Origin: Metabacillus kandeliae
Lineage (GTDB): Bacteria; Bacillota; Bacilli; Bacillales; Bacillaceae
NCBI RefSeq assembly: GCF_021166585.1
Contig: NZ_JAJOZE010000001.1
Coordinates: 514,062-578,061 of the forward strand
Length of the DNA stretch: 64,000 nt
Direction of reading: 5' to 3'
In this document: one piece after another, positions 18,121 to 27,567 of the stretch
How positions within the stretch are numbered: the stretch's first letter is position 1
How the letters are laid out: each line of letters begins with the position of its first letter
Notes under the pieces: generated by a model
The model's database searches: none
Told to the model about the DNA's origin: nothing
What the model saw: the letters and a program-made list of their open reading frames with translations, nothing else
Program-made: the position numbers and the translations under genes

Positions 18121-19047
18121 ATGAAGAAAGCAAAAAGTTTAGCTCTATTCCTAGTTATGGCAGCACTGCTTGTATTCGCAGCAGCTTGCGGTAACTCTGG
18201 AGACAAGAAAGAAGAAGGAACTGACGGCGGCAAAGCTGGCGGCGACACTAAAACTGAAGAAGTTTCTGGTACAGCTACAGCTTCCGGTTCAACTGCACTT
18301 CAGCCACTTGCACAAGCAGCAGCTGAAGAATTCATGAATGAAAATTCAAAAGCTGAAATTCAAATTCAAGGCGGCGGTTCTGGTACAGGACTTTCCCAAG
18401 TAGCTGACGGCGCTGTTAACATGGGTAACTCTGACGTGTTCGCTGAAGAAAAAGACGGCATTCCAGCTGACAAGCTGACTGACCATAAAGTTGCTGTTGT
18501 AGCTATGACAGCTGCTGTAAACCCTAAAGCAGGCATCACTGATATTTCTAAAGAAGATCTTAAAAAAGTATTCACTGGCAAAGTTAAGAACTGGAAAGAA
18601 GTTGGCGGCAAAGACCTTAAAATCACTCTTGTAAACCGTCCAGAATCTTCCGGTACACGCGCTACTTTTGATAAATTTGCTCTTGACGGCGAAAAGCCGG
18701 CTGAAGGCATCACTGAGGATTCTTCCAACACAGTTAAAAAGATCATCTCTCAAACAGACGGAGCTATCGGCTACCTTGCAACATCTTACTTCACTGATGA
18801 CAAAGTAACTCAACTTTCTATCGATGGCGTTAAAGCTGACGAAGAAAACGTAACTTCAGGCAAGTTCCCAGTATGGGCTTACGAGCATGTTTACACTAAA
18901 GGCGAAGCTACTGGCGTAACTAAATCTTTCCTTGACTACATGATGAGCGAAAAAGTTCAAAACGAAATCGTTCCTCAACAAGGCTACTTTGCTGTTACAA
19001 AGATGAAAGTAGAACGTGACGCAGAAGGCAAAGTAACAAACAAGTAA
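18121..19047 (+). CDS. pstS: Phosphate-binding lipoprotein PstS
   Basis: Substrate-binding part of the high-affinity phosphate importer, outside the membrane. A lipoprotein signal with lipobox VFAAACG (Cys about 23) is followed by a Gly/Lys/Glu linker and a PBP-like domain. Phosphate-binding segments ASGSTALQPL, GGGSGTGLSQV, MGNSD and RPESSGTRATF are visible. 308 aa, usual length. Codon use is that of a highly expressed gene. AGGGGG precedes the ATG. The only secretion-type solute-binding protein in the operon. Confidence 0.96.
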   Translation: MKKAKSLALFLVMAALLVFAAACGNSGDKKEEGTDGGKAGGDTKTEEVSGTATASGSTALQPLAQAAAEEFMNENSKAEIQIQGGGSGTGLSQVADGAVNMGNSDVFAEEKDGIPADKLTDHKVAVVAMTAAVNPKAGITDISKEDLKKVFTGKVKNWKEVGGKDLKITLVNRPESSGTRATFDKFALDGEKPAEGITEDSSNTVKKIISQTDGAIGYLATSYFTDDKVTQLSIDGVKADEENVTSGKFPVWAYEHVYTKGEATGVTKSFLDYMMSEKVQNEIVPQQGYFAVTKMKVERDAEGKVTNK

Positions 19048-19070
19048 TAACCAGCAAGCTACAATCAAAC

Positions 19071-19102
19071 ATAGGGTAAGTGTCGAAAGACATTTACCCT
19101 AT
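19071..19102 (+). other. Stem-loop between pstS and pstC
   Basis: ATAGGGTAAGTGTC-GAAA-GACATTTACCCTAT forms a 14-bp stem (one G-U pair) closed by a GAAA tetraloop, without a T-tract. Such intercistronic hairpins usually protect the upstream mRNA end, which would give more PstS than permease; a similar arrangement is known for the B. subtilis pst operon. Confidence 0.65.
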
Positions 19103-19128
19103 TATGATGTAATTGGGAGTGGTACTTA

Positions 19129-20049
19129 ATGGAAAAGAGGCTGCAGCAGTCGGCTAAAGAGAGATTAATCTACAGTAGAGAGAATAGAAGATCGGATGAA
19201 GTACGCGGCAGAATTCTTGTAACAGCAGCAGCGCTGATTATGATTGCAGCGACAGTTGCCATTACAATTTTCCTTGGGGTGAAGGGGCTTCAGTCATTTT
19301 TAGTAAATGGTGTAAGCCCAATTGAATTCTTAACCAGCACAAAATGGAGCCTTGGGGACGATCACTACGGAGTGCTTCCATTTATTTTTGGTTCATTTGC
19401 AGTCACATTTCTGTCTGCAATAATTGCCGGACCTCTAGGGATCGGTGCTGCCATTTTTATGACAGAGATCGCACCTTCCTGGGGCAAGAAAATCTTGCAG
19501 CCGGTTGTGGAATTGCTGGTAGGCATTCCTTCCGTTGTTTATGGATTCATAGGTCTTACAGTATTGGTTCCGTTTATTGGGAATACTTTCCCCAATTCAA
19601 ATGGCTACAGCCTTTTGGCAGGATTTATTGTGTTATCTGTTATGATCCTGCCGACAGTAACGTCAATTGCAGCAGATGCCATGAGCTCATTGCCGAAAAG
19701 TTTGAAAGAAGGCAGCTATGCCCTTGGAGCTACAAGATGGCAGACAATTAGAAAAGTATTGCTTCCTGCTGCGGCACCAACGTTAATGACCGCGATTGTT
19801 CTAGGAATGGCGCGCGCATTTGGTGAAGCATTGGCGGTTCAGATGGTAATCGGTAACGTGACCAGCATTCCGAAAAGCCCCACAGAACCTTCCGCAACTC
19901 TAACATCAATCCTAACGCAAAATATAGGAAACACGGTATCAGGCAGTGTAGACAACAGCCTGATGTGGTCAATGGGATTAATCCTGTTAATTATGTCGTT
20001 CATATTTATTGCGTTTATCCGCTTCTTGTCTGCTAGGAGGAAAATTTAA
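19129..20049 (+). CDS. pstC: Phosphate ABC transporter permease PstC
   Basis: One of the two membrane subunits of the phosphate importer, 306 aa with six helices. The ABC coupling loop reads GSYALGATRWQTIRKVLLPAA (about residue 190; shortened here as GATRWQT). It carries the family segment GLGIGAAIFMTEIA-like PLGIGAAIF. TAA and ATG overlap with pstA by one base (20049), which suggests coupled translation. Confidence 0.93.
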   Translation: MEKRLQQSAKERLIYSRENRRSDEVRGRILVTAAALIMIAATVAITIFLGVKGLQSFLVNGVSPIEFLTSTKWSLGDDHYGVLPFIFGSFAVTFLSAIIAGPLGIGAAIFMTEIAPSWGKKILQPVVELLVGIPSVVYGFIGLTVLVPFIGNTFPNSNGYSLLAGFIVLSVMILPTVTSIAADAMSSLPKSLKEGSYALGATRWQTIRKVLLPAAAPTLMTAIVLGMARAFGEALAVQMVIGNVTSIPKSPTEPSATLTSILTQNIGNTVSGSVDNSLMWSMGLILLIMSFIFIAFIRFLSARRKI

Positions 20050-20936
20050 TGAACAGTAAATTATCTGACCGCATAGCGACAGGTGTGTTTGTTGCTATAG
20101 CAGTAATTATAGTAGCATTATTGTTTAGTTTGCTCGGTTATATTTTGTTTAAAGGACTAAGTGTTTTTCCTGAAAACTTTCTTACAAAACCATCGTCCAC
20201 ATACGGCAGCGGCGGCGGAATACGCGACCAGCTGTTTAATTCCTTCTATATGCTAGTTTTAACGATGATCATAACAATACCGCTTGGAGTAGGAGGCGGG
20301 ATTTATATGGCGGAATACGCCCGTCCCGGCAGACTAACCGATATTGTCAGAACCTGTATAGAAGTTCTGGCTTCTCTTCCATCCATTGTTATTGGTGTTT
20401 TCGGGCTTTTGGTGTTTGTACAGCTGACAGGCTGGGGATATACATTGATAGGGGGAGCGCTTGCGGTTTCAATTTTCAACCTGCCGGTAATGGTTCGTGT
20501 AACAGAGGATGCGATCCGTAATGTACCAGGCGATCAAAAGCAGGCAAGCCTTGCACTTGGTGTGACAAAATGGCATACAATCAAAACAGTGCTCGTTCCA
20601 GCTGCCATTCCTTCCATTATAACTGGAGCGATACTGGCTGCAGGACGAGTGTTTGGTGAAGCTGCTGCCCTGCTGTTTACTGCAGGACAGGTGACATCTA
20701 GAGTGGATTATGGAAACTGGAACCCTTTTTCCGATAATTCACCGTTAAATCCATTCAGAACAGCTGAAACACTTTCTGTTCATATTTGGGCTGTAGAAAC
20801 ACAAAGTACTTTGCAGAATACAGAGATAGTGGCAGGTGCTGCTGCTGCCGTTCTTGTCATTTGTGTACTGATCTTTAATCTGCTGGCCCGTTTGCTTGGC
20901 AGTGTGATCTATAAAAAGCTTACAGCTACTAAATAA
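20049..20936 (+). CDS. pstA: Phosphate ABC transporter permease PstA
   Basis: Partner membrane subunit to PstC, 295 aa with six helices. The coupling motif is QASLALGVTKWHTIKTVLVP, and IPLGVGGGIYMAEYA matches the PstA family. GGAGG lies within the end of pstC, ahead of the start. PstA, PstC and two PstB chains would form the channel. Confidence 0.93.
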   Translation: MNSKLSDRIATGVFVAIAVIIVALLFSLLGYILFKGLSVFPENFLTKPSSTYGSGGGIRDQLFNSFYMLVLTMIITIPLGVGGGIYMAEYARPGRLTDIVRTCIEVLASLPSIVIGVFGLLVFVQLTGWGYTLIGGALAVSIFNLPVMVRVTEDAIRNVPGDQKQASLALGVTKWHTIKTVLVPAAIPSIITGAILAAGRVFGEAAALLFTAGQVTSRVDYGNWNPFSDNSPLNPFRTAETLSVHIWAVETQSTLQNTEIVAGAAAAVLVICVLIFNLLARLLGSVIYKKLTATK

Positions 20937-20956
20937 GAAGGTTGGGGTGATCTCTG

Positions 20957-21778
20957 ATGGCTCAGTTTACACAAACAATTGCTTTAAAAGAAAATAAAGA
21001 AAAAAGAGACGACTCGGCGAATAAGCCTGCTGTCCTAAAAGTAGATGATCTAAGCATTTTTTATGGGGAGAAACGTGCTGTGAACAGCGTTTCTTTCGAT
21101 ATTGGCGAAAATGCTGTAACAGCTCTTATCGGCCCTTCAGGGTGCGGAAAGTCAACTTTTCTTAGAAGCATTAACAGGATGAATGATCTTATTCCTGGTT
21201 CCCGGAGTGAAGGAAAGATCATGTATGAAGATATCAATATCCTGGATAAAAACATTAATGTGGTCGCTTTAAGAAAGGAAATCGGCATGGTCTTCCAGAA
21301 GCCGAATCCTTTTCCAAAATCAATTTACAATAATATTACACATGCTCTCAGGTTTAACGGGACCCGAAAAAAATCCGAATTAGATGAAATTGTGGAAGAA
21401 AGCCTGACAAAGGCGGCCCTTTGGACGGAAGTGAAAGACAGGCTGCACTCTTCTGCGCTGTCTCTATCCGGAGGACAGCAGCAGCGTCTATGCATCGCCC
21501 GGACTATTGCAATGAAGCCGACAGTTCTATTGCTGGACGAGCCTGCTTCAGCACTTGATCCGATTTCCAATAGTAAAATTGAGGATTTAATCATTGATCT
21601 GAAAAAAGAGTTTTCTATTGTAATCGTAACGCATAATATGCAGCAGGCTTCCCGTATTTCAGATAAGACAGCGTTCTTCCTGAATGGCGACCTGATTGAG
21701 TATGATAACACAGAAAAAATCTTTACAAACCCGAATGAGAAACGGACAGAAGAATACATTACGGGAAGATTTGGATAA
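20957..21778 (+). CDS. pstB: Phosphate ABC transporter ATP-binding protein PstB (copy 1)
   Basis: 273 aa ABC ATPase. Walker [10 protein letters not shown] (about residue 58), PstB-type [11 protein letters not shown], signature [13 protein letters not shown], Walker [13 protein letters not shown], His switch THNMQQA, ending EEYITGRFG. Corresponds to PstBA/PstB1. It follows pstA after 20 bases with GGGGTGAT. Of the three PstB proteins in this window it is the most divergent: it has [15 protein letters not shown] where the other two have VAYGPRIHG. Confidence 0.93.
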   Translation: MAQFTQTIALKENKEKRDDSANKPAVLKVDDLSIFYGEKRAVNSVSFDIGENAVTALIGPSGCGKSTFLRSINRMNDLIPGSRSEGKIMYEDINILDKNINVVALRKEIGMVFQKPNPFPKSIYNNITHALRFNGTRKKSELDEIVEESLTKAALWTEVKDRLHSSALSLSGGQQQRLCIARTIAMKPTVLLLDEPASALDPISNSKIEDLIIDLKKEFSIVIVTHNMQQASRISDKTAFFLNGDLIEYDNTEKIFTNPNEKRTEEYITGRFG

Positions 21779-21792
21779 GGGGGAGTACCTTC

Positions 21793-22566
21793 GTGACGAC
21801 CGCTGTAAAAACAAATGAAGTTTTTCAAATGAAAGACTTGAATTTATGGTATGGTGACAACCATGCGTTAAAAAACCTTAATTTTTCAATATATAAGAAT
21901 GAAGTAACAGCTATTATCGGCCCTTCAGGGTGCGGTAAATCTACTTACATTAAAACACTGAACCTGATGATCAATATGGTTCCTGGTGTGCGCATGTCAG
22001 GCGAAATTAATTATCAGGATAAAAATATTTTGAGCTCAAAGCTTGACCTTGTTGAGTTAAGAAAAAATGTTGGAATGGTGTTCCAAAAAGGAAATCCATT
22101 TCCTCAATCCATTTATGATAATGTAGCCTATGGCCCGAGAATCCATGGGATTAAAAATAAGAAAAAGCTTGATGAACTTGTTGAGAAGTCTTTAAAAGAC
22201 GTTGCGCTGTGGGAAGAGGTCAAAGACCGTCTTCAAACAAGTGCTATGGGTCTCTCAGGCGGCCAGCAGCAGCGCTTGTGCATTGCAAGAGCACTGGCTA
22301 CAACGCCGAATGTTTTGCTGATGGACGAGCCTACTTCTGCTCTTGATCCAATATCTACTCTTAAAATTGAAGAGCTGGTGCTGGAGCTGAAGAAAAAGTA
22401 TACCATCGTGATGGTGACTCATAACATGCAGCAGGCAGCCCGCGTTTCTGATAAAACAGCTTTCTTCCTAATGGGAGAACTGGTTGAAATAAATGAAACA
22501 GATATTATTTTTTCCAAACCAACTGACCAGCGAACAGAAGATTATATTTCTGGCAGATTCGGCTAA
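21793..22566 (+). CDS. pstB: Phosphate ABC transporter ATP-binding protein PstB (copy 2)
   Basis: 257 aa, start GTG at 21793 after GGGGGAG. Walker [10 protein letters not shown], signature [13 protein letters not shown], Walker [13 protein letters not shown], ending EDYISGRFG. It carries the PstB hallmark VAYGPRIHG. Corresponds to PstBB/PstB2 of B. subtilis. It is much closer in sequence to the third copy at 24766 than to copy 1, which points to a later duplication. A terminator follows. Confidence 0.93.
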   Translation: MTTAVKTNEVFQMKDLNLWYGDNHALKNLNFSIYKNEVTAIIGPSGCGKSTYIKTLNLMINMVPGVRMSGEINYQDKNILSSKLDLVELRKNVGMVFQKGNPFPQSIYDNVAYGPRIHGIKNKKKLDELVEKSLKDVALWEEVKDRLQTSAMGLSGGQQQRLCIARALATTPNVLLMDEPTSALDPISTLKIEELVLELKKKYTIVMVTHNMQQAARVSDKTAFFLMGELVEINETDIIFSKPTDQRTEDYISGRFG

Positions 22567-22581
22567 TAATAAGATTATTCG

Positions 22582-22613
22582 AAAACCTCCAGCCAAAAGG
22601 CGGGAGGTTTTTT
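22582..22613 (+). terminator. Terminator after the second pstB
   Basis: AAAACCTCC pairs with GGAGGTTTT, then T residues. It separates pstSCAB1B2 from the chemoreceptor-pstB3 unit. Confidence 0.75.
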
Positions 22614-22693
22614 TATGTTTTTTAGGGTCAGTTCACCATATTATCCTAGCATCCAGTACGCTTTAAATCTTTTTAGAGAAAGGAGGTCTGAAC

Positions 22694-22753
22694 TTGAGTG
22701 AATTGAGAATTCAAACAGAGAGAACAGCCGCTGCTATACGAGACTCCCTGTAA
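22694..22753 (+). CDS. Possible 19-residue small ORF before the chemoreceptor gene
   Basis: A TTG codon at 22694 is preceded at good distance by AAAGGAGGTC, close to a perfect Shine-Dalgarno site, and opens a frame coding for SELRIQTERTAAAIRDSL. It may be a leader peptide, or the leftover start of a deleted gene. I know no family for it. The remaining bases of 22614-22923 are non-coding and AT-rich apart from the PhoP-like repeats below. Confidence 0.25.
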   Translation: MSELRIQTERTAAAIRDSL

Positions 22754-22818
22754 ATATTTTGGTTAGGTAGTTATGCACAAAAAACTGCCGAAATCATAGG
22801 TAATTTGAATCATTAATT

Positions 22819-22835
22819 TGTAAATTTCATGTTAA
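22819..22835 (-). promoter_or_regulatory. PhoP-like repeat pair upstream of the chemoreceptor gene
   Basis: On the minus strand TTAACA and TTTACA start exactly 11 bases apart, both full matches to PhoP repeats. They lie on the template strand relative to the chemoreceptor gene, an orientation known for PhoP-repressed tag genes in B. subtilis. Only two repeats are present. Confidence 0.35.
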
Positions 22836-22923
22836 GTTTCTCCAAATCATGAGACAAGAAGCCCGGTCTGAATTAAGATATGAATGTAGAACACAAGGTC
22901 TTTTGAATGATATGGAGGGTCAC

Positions 22924-24741
22924 ATGTTTAAACAGCTTAGAAACATTAAATTTCGCCAGCGATTCGGAAACCTGTCAGCTATTTGGGAAAGATATTCATT
23001 CAGCAAAAAGATATTAACAACGTTCAGTATTGCTATCGGTCTTTTTATCATTTCAGCTCTAATCGTTGTTTTTCTTTTAAATCATGTCATCAGCACCGCT
23101 GCCGATATGCAGACGAAAAGCAAGAGGGCAGTGCTTGTCACTCAAATGGGTTCCTTAATCAGGGCGAAAGATATACATATTGCGGACTATATTACATTTC
23201 AAAAAGATCAGGATATTAAGGATTACAGAAAAAGCAGAAATGAATTGAACGAGCTTTTGGAAGAGCTTGAATCAACTTCTGGCGGAAGCTCTATTGAAAA
23301 GAACCTGAAGCAGCTGAAAAGCAGTAATCAGAAAATCGATCAGCTTTTTATTTCTTCAGTAGCTCCATCTGTTGTGCGTCTTGACGAGGAGATTTACACA
23401 AAAGACAGAGCAGCTATTTCAAACCTTCGCGATCAGAATATAAAGGTGCTTGATGAAGCAAGGGAAACGAGCATTAAGGAAAGTGAAGAGTCACAGGCAG
23501 CTGTTAAAAGCGGCATCATGTTTTCATCCATTCTTCTTCTCGGAGCCATTTTGGTTTCTGCTCTATCAGGAGGTACGATTCTTCTCCTTGTCATTCAAGG
23601 GATCAAGCGCAAGCTTCGCGATGCTGCGGCACTTGCCAAAGAGGTTGCAGAAGGAAGGCTGAGCAGCAAGAGAATTGAATACAGCAGCAATGATGAAATT
23701 GGCCATTTAATTCATGCAGTAAACCATGTTTCAGCAAGCCTTAAAGAGATTGTAGCTGAAATAGCAATGGTTTCGGCAGATTTGAATAGGCAATCAAACG
23801 AACTGCTTCATTCTTCCAGCGAAATATCCAAAACGAGCAATGAAGTGGCCGCAACGATGACGAACCTTTCCTCAAGCACGGAAGAGCAGGCATCCTATAT
23901 TGGTACAGCACTTGAATCCTTTGAGCATTTTAATCAGGATATTCAGAGTGCAGCAAACAAAGGAAGCGAGCTGGAGGATTCTTCAGCAGCGGTTAAACGG
24001 ATGACAGATGAAGGAAACAAGGCAATGGAAACGTCCATTAAGCACATGGATGAAATGTATGAGGATATTAAACAATCATATGAAGAGCTTGCAAGCCTTG
24101 AAAAGGATATTTTAAAGGTTTCAAAGCTGTCAGAGGTTATTCAGGACATTGCGGATCAGACAAACCTGCTTGCCTTAAATGCGGCGATCGAAGCAGCCAG
24201 AGCAGGAAGTGCCGGCAGAGGATTTTCTGTGGTAGCAGACGAAGTCAGAAAGCTCGCGGGCCAGGTCGGCCAGTCAGTGGTCGAAATCAATGCGATTACA
24301 AAAGAAATCAGAACCAATTCCCGCACAGTGACAAAGTCATTGATGAAGGGCTATGAAGAAGTGCAAAAAGGAACGCAGCAGATCAAACTGACTGAAGACA
24401 AATTCAGCCAGATTAACGATGAAATGAATTCTATGGCGGATAATGTCTCCACAACAAGCGGTGTCCTTCAGGGGATACACCAGCAAAGTGAAAGTATTAT
24501 GTCAGGGTTTCAAAACATCTCGGCTGTTTCACAGGAATTTTCAGCAGGCTCTCTCCAGACATCGAAATCTATTGAAGAGCAAAATTTGGAACTATCACAA
24601 ATGCTTGAGCGGATTAAGCTGCTTCAATCCTATGCTGACCAGCTTTCCGGAAAAGTAGATTTATTTATTCTGGAAGAGGAAGACAATCGAGTACAAGATA
24701 GAGACGCAGATGGAGCTATAGAGCTACAGCATGCAGGTTAA
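22924..24741 (+). CDS. Methyl-accepting chemotaxis protein inside the phosphate locus
   Basis: A transmembrane chemoreceptor of 605 aa from the ATG at 22924 (GGAGGG just upstream; the ATG at 22849 has no ribosome site). Helix 1 at about 29-52, an extracellular all-helical 4HB-type sensor of about 140 residues, helix 2 at about 195-220, a HAMP linker, and a signalling domain with the hairpin tip [18 protein letters not shown] and [10 protein letters not shown]. No C-terminal CheR-binding pentapeptide is seen. It would relay a ligand or transporter signal to CheA/CheW at the cell pole. It lies between two pstB genes and only 24 bases before pstB copy 3, so co-transcription and a role in phosphate sensing are plausible but inferred. 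Confidence 0.88.
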   Translation: MFKQLRNIKFRQRFGNLSAIWERYSFSKKILTTFSIAIGLFIISALIVVFLLNHVISTAADMQTKSKRAVLVTQMGSLIRAKDIHIADYITFQKDQDIKDYRKSRNELNELLEELESTSGGSSIEKNLKQLKSSNQKIDQLFISSVAPSVVRLDEEIYTKDRAAISNLRDQNIKVLDEARETSIKESEESQAAVKSGIMFSSILLLGAILVSALSGGTILLLVIQGIKRKLRDAAALAKEVAEGRLSSKRIEYSSNDEIGHLIHAVNHVSASLKEIVAEIAMVSADLNRQSNELLHSSSEISKTSNEVAATMTNLSSSTEEQASYIGTALESFEHFNQDIQSAANKGSELEDSSAAVKRMTDEGNKAMETSIKHMDEMYEDIKQSYEELASLEKDILKVSKLSEVIQDIADQTNLLALNAAIEAARAGSAGRGFSVVADEVRKLAGQVGQSVVEINAITKEIRTNSRTVTKSLMKGYEEVQKGTQQIKLTEDKFSQINDEMNSMADNVSTTSGVLQGIHQQSESIMSGFQNISAVSQEFSAGSLQTSKSIEEQNLELSQMLERIKLLQSYADQLSGKVDLFILEEEDNRVQDRDADGAIELQHAG

Positions 24742-24765
24742 TTTAATAAATCTAGGGGGATTTAC

Positions 24766-25563
24766 ATGGAAGCAACTGCAGTTAAACCAGCAGAAAAAAG
24801 CAGTCAAAAAAGCGTTGTTTATAAAACAGAGGGGCTGAACCTCTGGTATGGAAAAGAGCAGGCGCTGAAAGAGATTAACCTGGACGTTTGTGAAAATGAA
24901 GTAACGGCGATTATTGGACCTTCAGGCTGCGGAAAATCCACTTATATTAAAACGCTCAACCGGATGGTTGAATTGATTCCAAGTGTCCGTACAACAGGCA
25001 AAATCATATACAGGGGGCACAATATTTTTGATTCTCACTACCGTGTAGAGGAACTGCGTACACAGGTAGGGATGGTTTTTCAAAAAGCCAATCCGTATCC
25101 GAAATCCATTTATGAGAATGTTGCTTACGGTCCAAGAATACATGGTCTTCGAGACAAAAAGGAATTGGATCAAATTGTTGAAAAAAGCTTAAGGCAAGCA
25201 GCCATTTGGGATGAGGTAAAAGACAGGCTGAAGGAAAATGCCCACGGTCTTTCCGGCGGCCAGCAGCAGCGTCTGTGCATCGCCCGCTGCCTTGCAATTG
25301 AACCGGATGTCATCCTCATGGATGAGCCTACTTCTGCCCTTGATCCTATTTCAACGCTTAAAATAGAAGAATTGGTTCAGGAACTGAAAAAGAATTACAG
25401 CATTGTGATCGTCACTCATAACATGCAGCAGGCTGCAAGGATTTCGGATAAAACAGCTTTCTTCCTGAATGGAGAAGTCATTGAGTTTTCTGACACAAAC
25501 AAAATTTTTCAGGATCCGGATGACAAGCGTACCGAAGATTATATTACAGGCCGATTTGGGTAA
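24766..25563 (+). CDS. pstB: Phosphate ABC transporter ATP-binding protein PstB (copy 3)
   Basis: 265 aa. Walker [19 protein letters not shown] hallmark, signature [13 protein letters not shown], Walker [12 protein letters not shown], end EDYITGRFG. All catalytic elements are intact, so it is not a decaying copy. It resembles copy 2 over its whole length. B. subtilis has two PstB proteins; a third one behind a chemoreceptor gene is unusual. AGGGGG precedes the ATG. Confidence 0.92.
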   Translation: MEATAVKPAEKSSQKSVVYKTEGLNLWYGKEQALKEINLDVCENEVTAIIGPSGCGKSTYIKTLNRMVELIPSVRTTGKIIYRGHNIFDSHYRVEELRTQVGMVFQKANPYPKSIYENVAYGPRIHGLRDKKELDQIVEKSLRQAAIWDEVKDRLKENAHGLSGGQQQRLCIARCLAIEPDVILMDEPTSALDPISTLKIEELVQELKKNYSIVIVTHNMQQAARISDKTAFFLNGEVIEFSDTNKIFQDPDDKRTEDYITGRFG

Positions 25564-25567
25564 AGAA

Positions 25568-25593
25568 AAGACCGCATCCGATGCGGTTTTTTT
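25568..25593 (+). terminator. Terminator after the third pstB
   Basis: ACCGCAT-CCG-ATGCGGT followed by seven T residues. Confidence 0.85.
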
Positions 25594-25756
25594 AACTTTG
25601 TTCAGCAGAAAAACCAGCTGCATGATAGGGATTTATTAAATTAACAATAGAATTTTCTCATGGAAGAATATTTTTCCTGATCTTTTGAAAACTAGTATAT
25701 GTTAACTGGTCATTATGCTTTACAATAGAAAGAAACATAAAAGGAGGAGAGCAAAC

Positions 25757-26416
25757 ATGCCAGGACGCGAAAAATTCCAACTAGACCTTAATACTTTGCG
25801 CGACAAATTAATCGAAATTGGCAGCTTAACTGAAATTGCTCTTTCTAAAGCAATTGATACATTGGAAAGACAGGACATTGACAGGGCGCTTGAAATTATT
25901 GAAGAAGACAAAGCGGTAGATGTATTGGATGAAGAAATCAATGATACCGCCATCTTGCTGATTGCGAAGCAGCAGCCGGTTGCAACAGATCTAAGAAGAA
26001 TCATTGTAGCCATTAAAATATCCAATGAGCTTGAAAGGATGGCTGACTTCGCCGTAAACATAGCAAAAGCAACGATAAGAATCGGTGATGAGCAGCTGAT
26101 TAAGCCGATTGTACATATTAAACAGATGACAGAAATCTGTGCACAAATGCTGTCGCTCTCTTTGAAAGCTTACAACGAAGAAGATATCGTTCTGGCTAAA
26201 AAGGTAGCGGATATGGATGATCAAGTAGACAGCCTGTACGGCCATATTATTAAAGAGTTGCTTGAGCTGACACAGGATAAGCGGGAATCAATGCAGCAGA
26301 TTACCCAGCTCCTGTTAGTTTGCCGTTATTTAGAAAGATTCGGAGATCATGCGACAAACATTTCCGAAGGAGTATTTTACCTAGTAAAAGGACGCCATTA
26401 TGATTTAAATACTTAA
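25757..26416 (+). CDS. phoU: Phosphate signalling protein PhoU
   Basis: 219 aa, two PhoU three-helix bundles with the metal-binding signatures ELERMADFAVNIAKATIRI (about residue 82) and YLERFGDHATNISEGVFYL (about residue 185), both quoted within family limits. PhoU links the state of the Pst transporter to PhoR and holds uptake in check. I start at 25757, since AAAGGAGGAG precedes it. An upstream in-frame ATG at 25715 has no such site. It is transcribed apart from pstB3, after a terminator and a 160-base gap. Confidence 0.93.
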   Translation: MPGREKFQLDLNTLRDKLIEIGSLTEIALSKAIDTLERQDIDRALEIIEEDKAVDVLDEEINDTAILLIAKQQPVATDLRRIIVAIKISNELERMADFAVNIAKATIRIGDEQLIKPIVHIKQMTEICAQMLSLSLKAYNEEDIVLAKKVADMDDQVDSLYGHIIKELLELTQDKRESMQQITQLLLVCRYLERFGDHATNISEGVFYLVKGRHYDLNT

Positions 26417-26435
26417 AAAAAAGGCGATTTTTTTT

Positions 26436-26560
26436 GCACCTGTTGATTGGAGTGACAGGCGGGAGAAGCGGGACAGGTGAGACCCTACAGGGGCTAAGGC
26501 GCCCGTCCCGCAGAAAGCTGAAGCCTGCAACCGAAATCAACTGCCGAATACAAAAGAGCC
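26436..26560. repeat. Interspersed GC-rich Bacillus repeat, copy 2 (shortened)
   Basis: Starts GCACCTGTTGATTGGAGTG and ends AAATCAACTG ... AAAAGAGCC. It lacks about 30 bases of the core found in the copies at 13287 and 42135, including most of the GAGGAGGCTC part. It lies between phoU and the convergent yqzC. Confidence 0.85.
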
Positions 26561-26563
26561 AAA

Positions 26564-26600
26564 AAAATAAAATCCGCTGATTATAAGCGGATTTTATTTT
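26564..26600. terminator. Bidirectional terminator between phoU and yqzC
   Basis: AAAATAAAATCCGCT pairs with AGCGGATTTTATTTT around a 6-base loop. It directly follows the repeat, and probably ends yqzC transcription. Confidence 0.8.
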
Positions 26601-26616
26601 ATCTTTAGCGCTTTTC

Positions 26617-27093
26617 TTATTTAACAAGCACTCTTGTGATCTGTTTGAAGCTCATGCCTTGCTTAAGCCTGAAAGTCCCAGCACGGACCTTTGTTTGATT
26701 GCCGGTATCGGCCAGATAGGTGGCATAGTCTCTGGCAGAACTCACCATCCCTGCCTGTTCAAGTACTTTTGCTATGTCTCCGGTACTCATGCCGTCTTGA
26801 ATCGTCAGAGAAAAGGGCTTGGCAGCAGCTGGCTTTGCTTCAGCCGGTTTTGGCGCTGCTTCACCGCTTTTGGCAACAGCAGATTCTTTTAAAGCAATCA
26901 GTTTTTCATAATCTTTTCTTGGAACGGCAATTTGGTCTTTTGCAGACAGATGATTTTGAACATCCTGGTCTGTAACGGAAGCTGTGACTGCTTTTGTCGT
27001 TTCTTTCGGCTCTGTCATGAAATACGCAGCGGCAAGTATGCCTGAGCTGAGAATGATTCCGGCAGAAAAGGCTCTGAGAATATTTTTGCTCAT
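26617..27093 (-). CDS. yqzC: YqzC-like MltG/YceG-related anchored protein
   Basis: 158 aa with an N-terminal membrane anchor (about 8-27), a coiled and then Pro/Ala/Lys-rich linker (APKPAEAKPAAAKP), and a C-terminal module FSLTIQDGMSTGDIAKVLEQAGMV...FRLKQGMSFKQITRVLVK (shortened). That module resembles the LysM-like N-terminal part of MltG lytic transglycosylases, but no catalytic domain is present. The position and size match YqzC. It overlaps yqzD by 4 bases. Confidence 0.7.
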   Translation of the reverse strand: MSKNILRAFSAGIILSSGILAAAYFMTEPKETTKAVTASVTDQDVQNHLSAKDQIAVPRKDYEKLIALKESAVAKSGEAAPKPAEAKPAAAKPFSLTIQDGMSTGDIAKVLEQAGMVSSARDYATYLADTGNQTKVRAGTFRLKQGMSFKQITRVLVK

Positions 27094-27449
27094 GTCAGCA
27101 CCCTCTCATTGTTTTTTACAATGGTTTTGGCTTCAAACAAAGAAAGGTTCTCAGATTGAGCAATGGCTTCGAAAGACATCCCGTTTTGGTATTTTGCCAT
27201 AACCTTTTTCACAAGCTGGGGATCTATTGTTTCATCTTTACTTGAGTTACGGGGGAATTGCGGATCATTTTGGAGAAGCTCTTCTTCCAGAATGCGCATT
27301 TTCTTCTTCAGCTTATAAATTTCCTGCATAGCAGAGAGCTGAAGGTGTTCAAATTCCTGTTCCAGCTCCTTGACCTTATCGCGCTGGAAAAATGAAGCGG
27401 CCAGCAGAATAATCGCAATAGCCAGCAAAATGATTAGAACGGTTACCAT
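27090..27449 (-). CDS. yqzD: YqzD-like small membrane protein with coiled coil
   Basis: 119 aa. One N-terminal helix (about 1-20) is followed by a charged coiled coil (about 25-60, LEQEFEHLQLSAMQEIYKLKKKM), then a C-terminal helix-turn-helix-like part MSFEAIAQSENLSLFEAKTIV (shortened). I start at the ATG at 27449, after AAGAAGGTGA; the GTG at 27458 lies within that site. The pair yqzD-yqzC is kept next to the pst genes in B. subtilis. Function unknown. Confidence 0.7.
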   Translation of the reverse strand: MVTVLIILLAIAIILLAASFFQRDKVKELEQEFEHLQLSAMQEIYKLKKKMRILEEELLQNDPQFPRNSSKDETIDPQLVKKVMAKYQNGMSFEAIAQSENLSLFEAKTIVKNNERVLT

Positions 27450-27567
27450 GAAATTCACCTTCTTACAAAGTTTTCATTATACAGTTATATCACAATTTGT
27501 CGAAGAAATTAATCCTTTTAAGAAAAGAAGTTAAAAACAGAATAAGCAAAAGCAGGTGGAGGAACAG

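Noticed and set aside
22849..22923. Longer N-terminus of the chemoreceptor from the ATG at 22849
   Set aside because: No Shine-Dalgarno site there, whereas GGAGGG directly precedes the ATG at 22924; the longer form also overlaps the PhoP-like region's downstream side.
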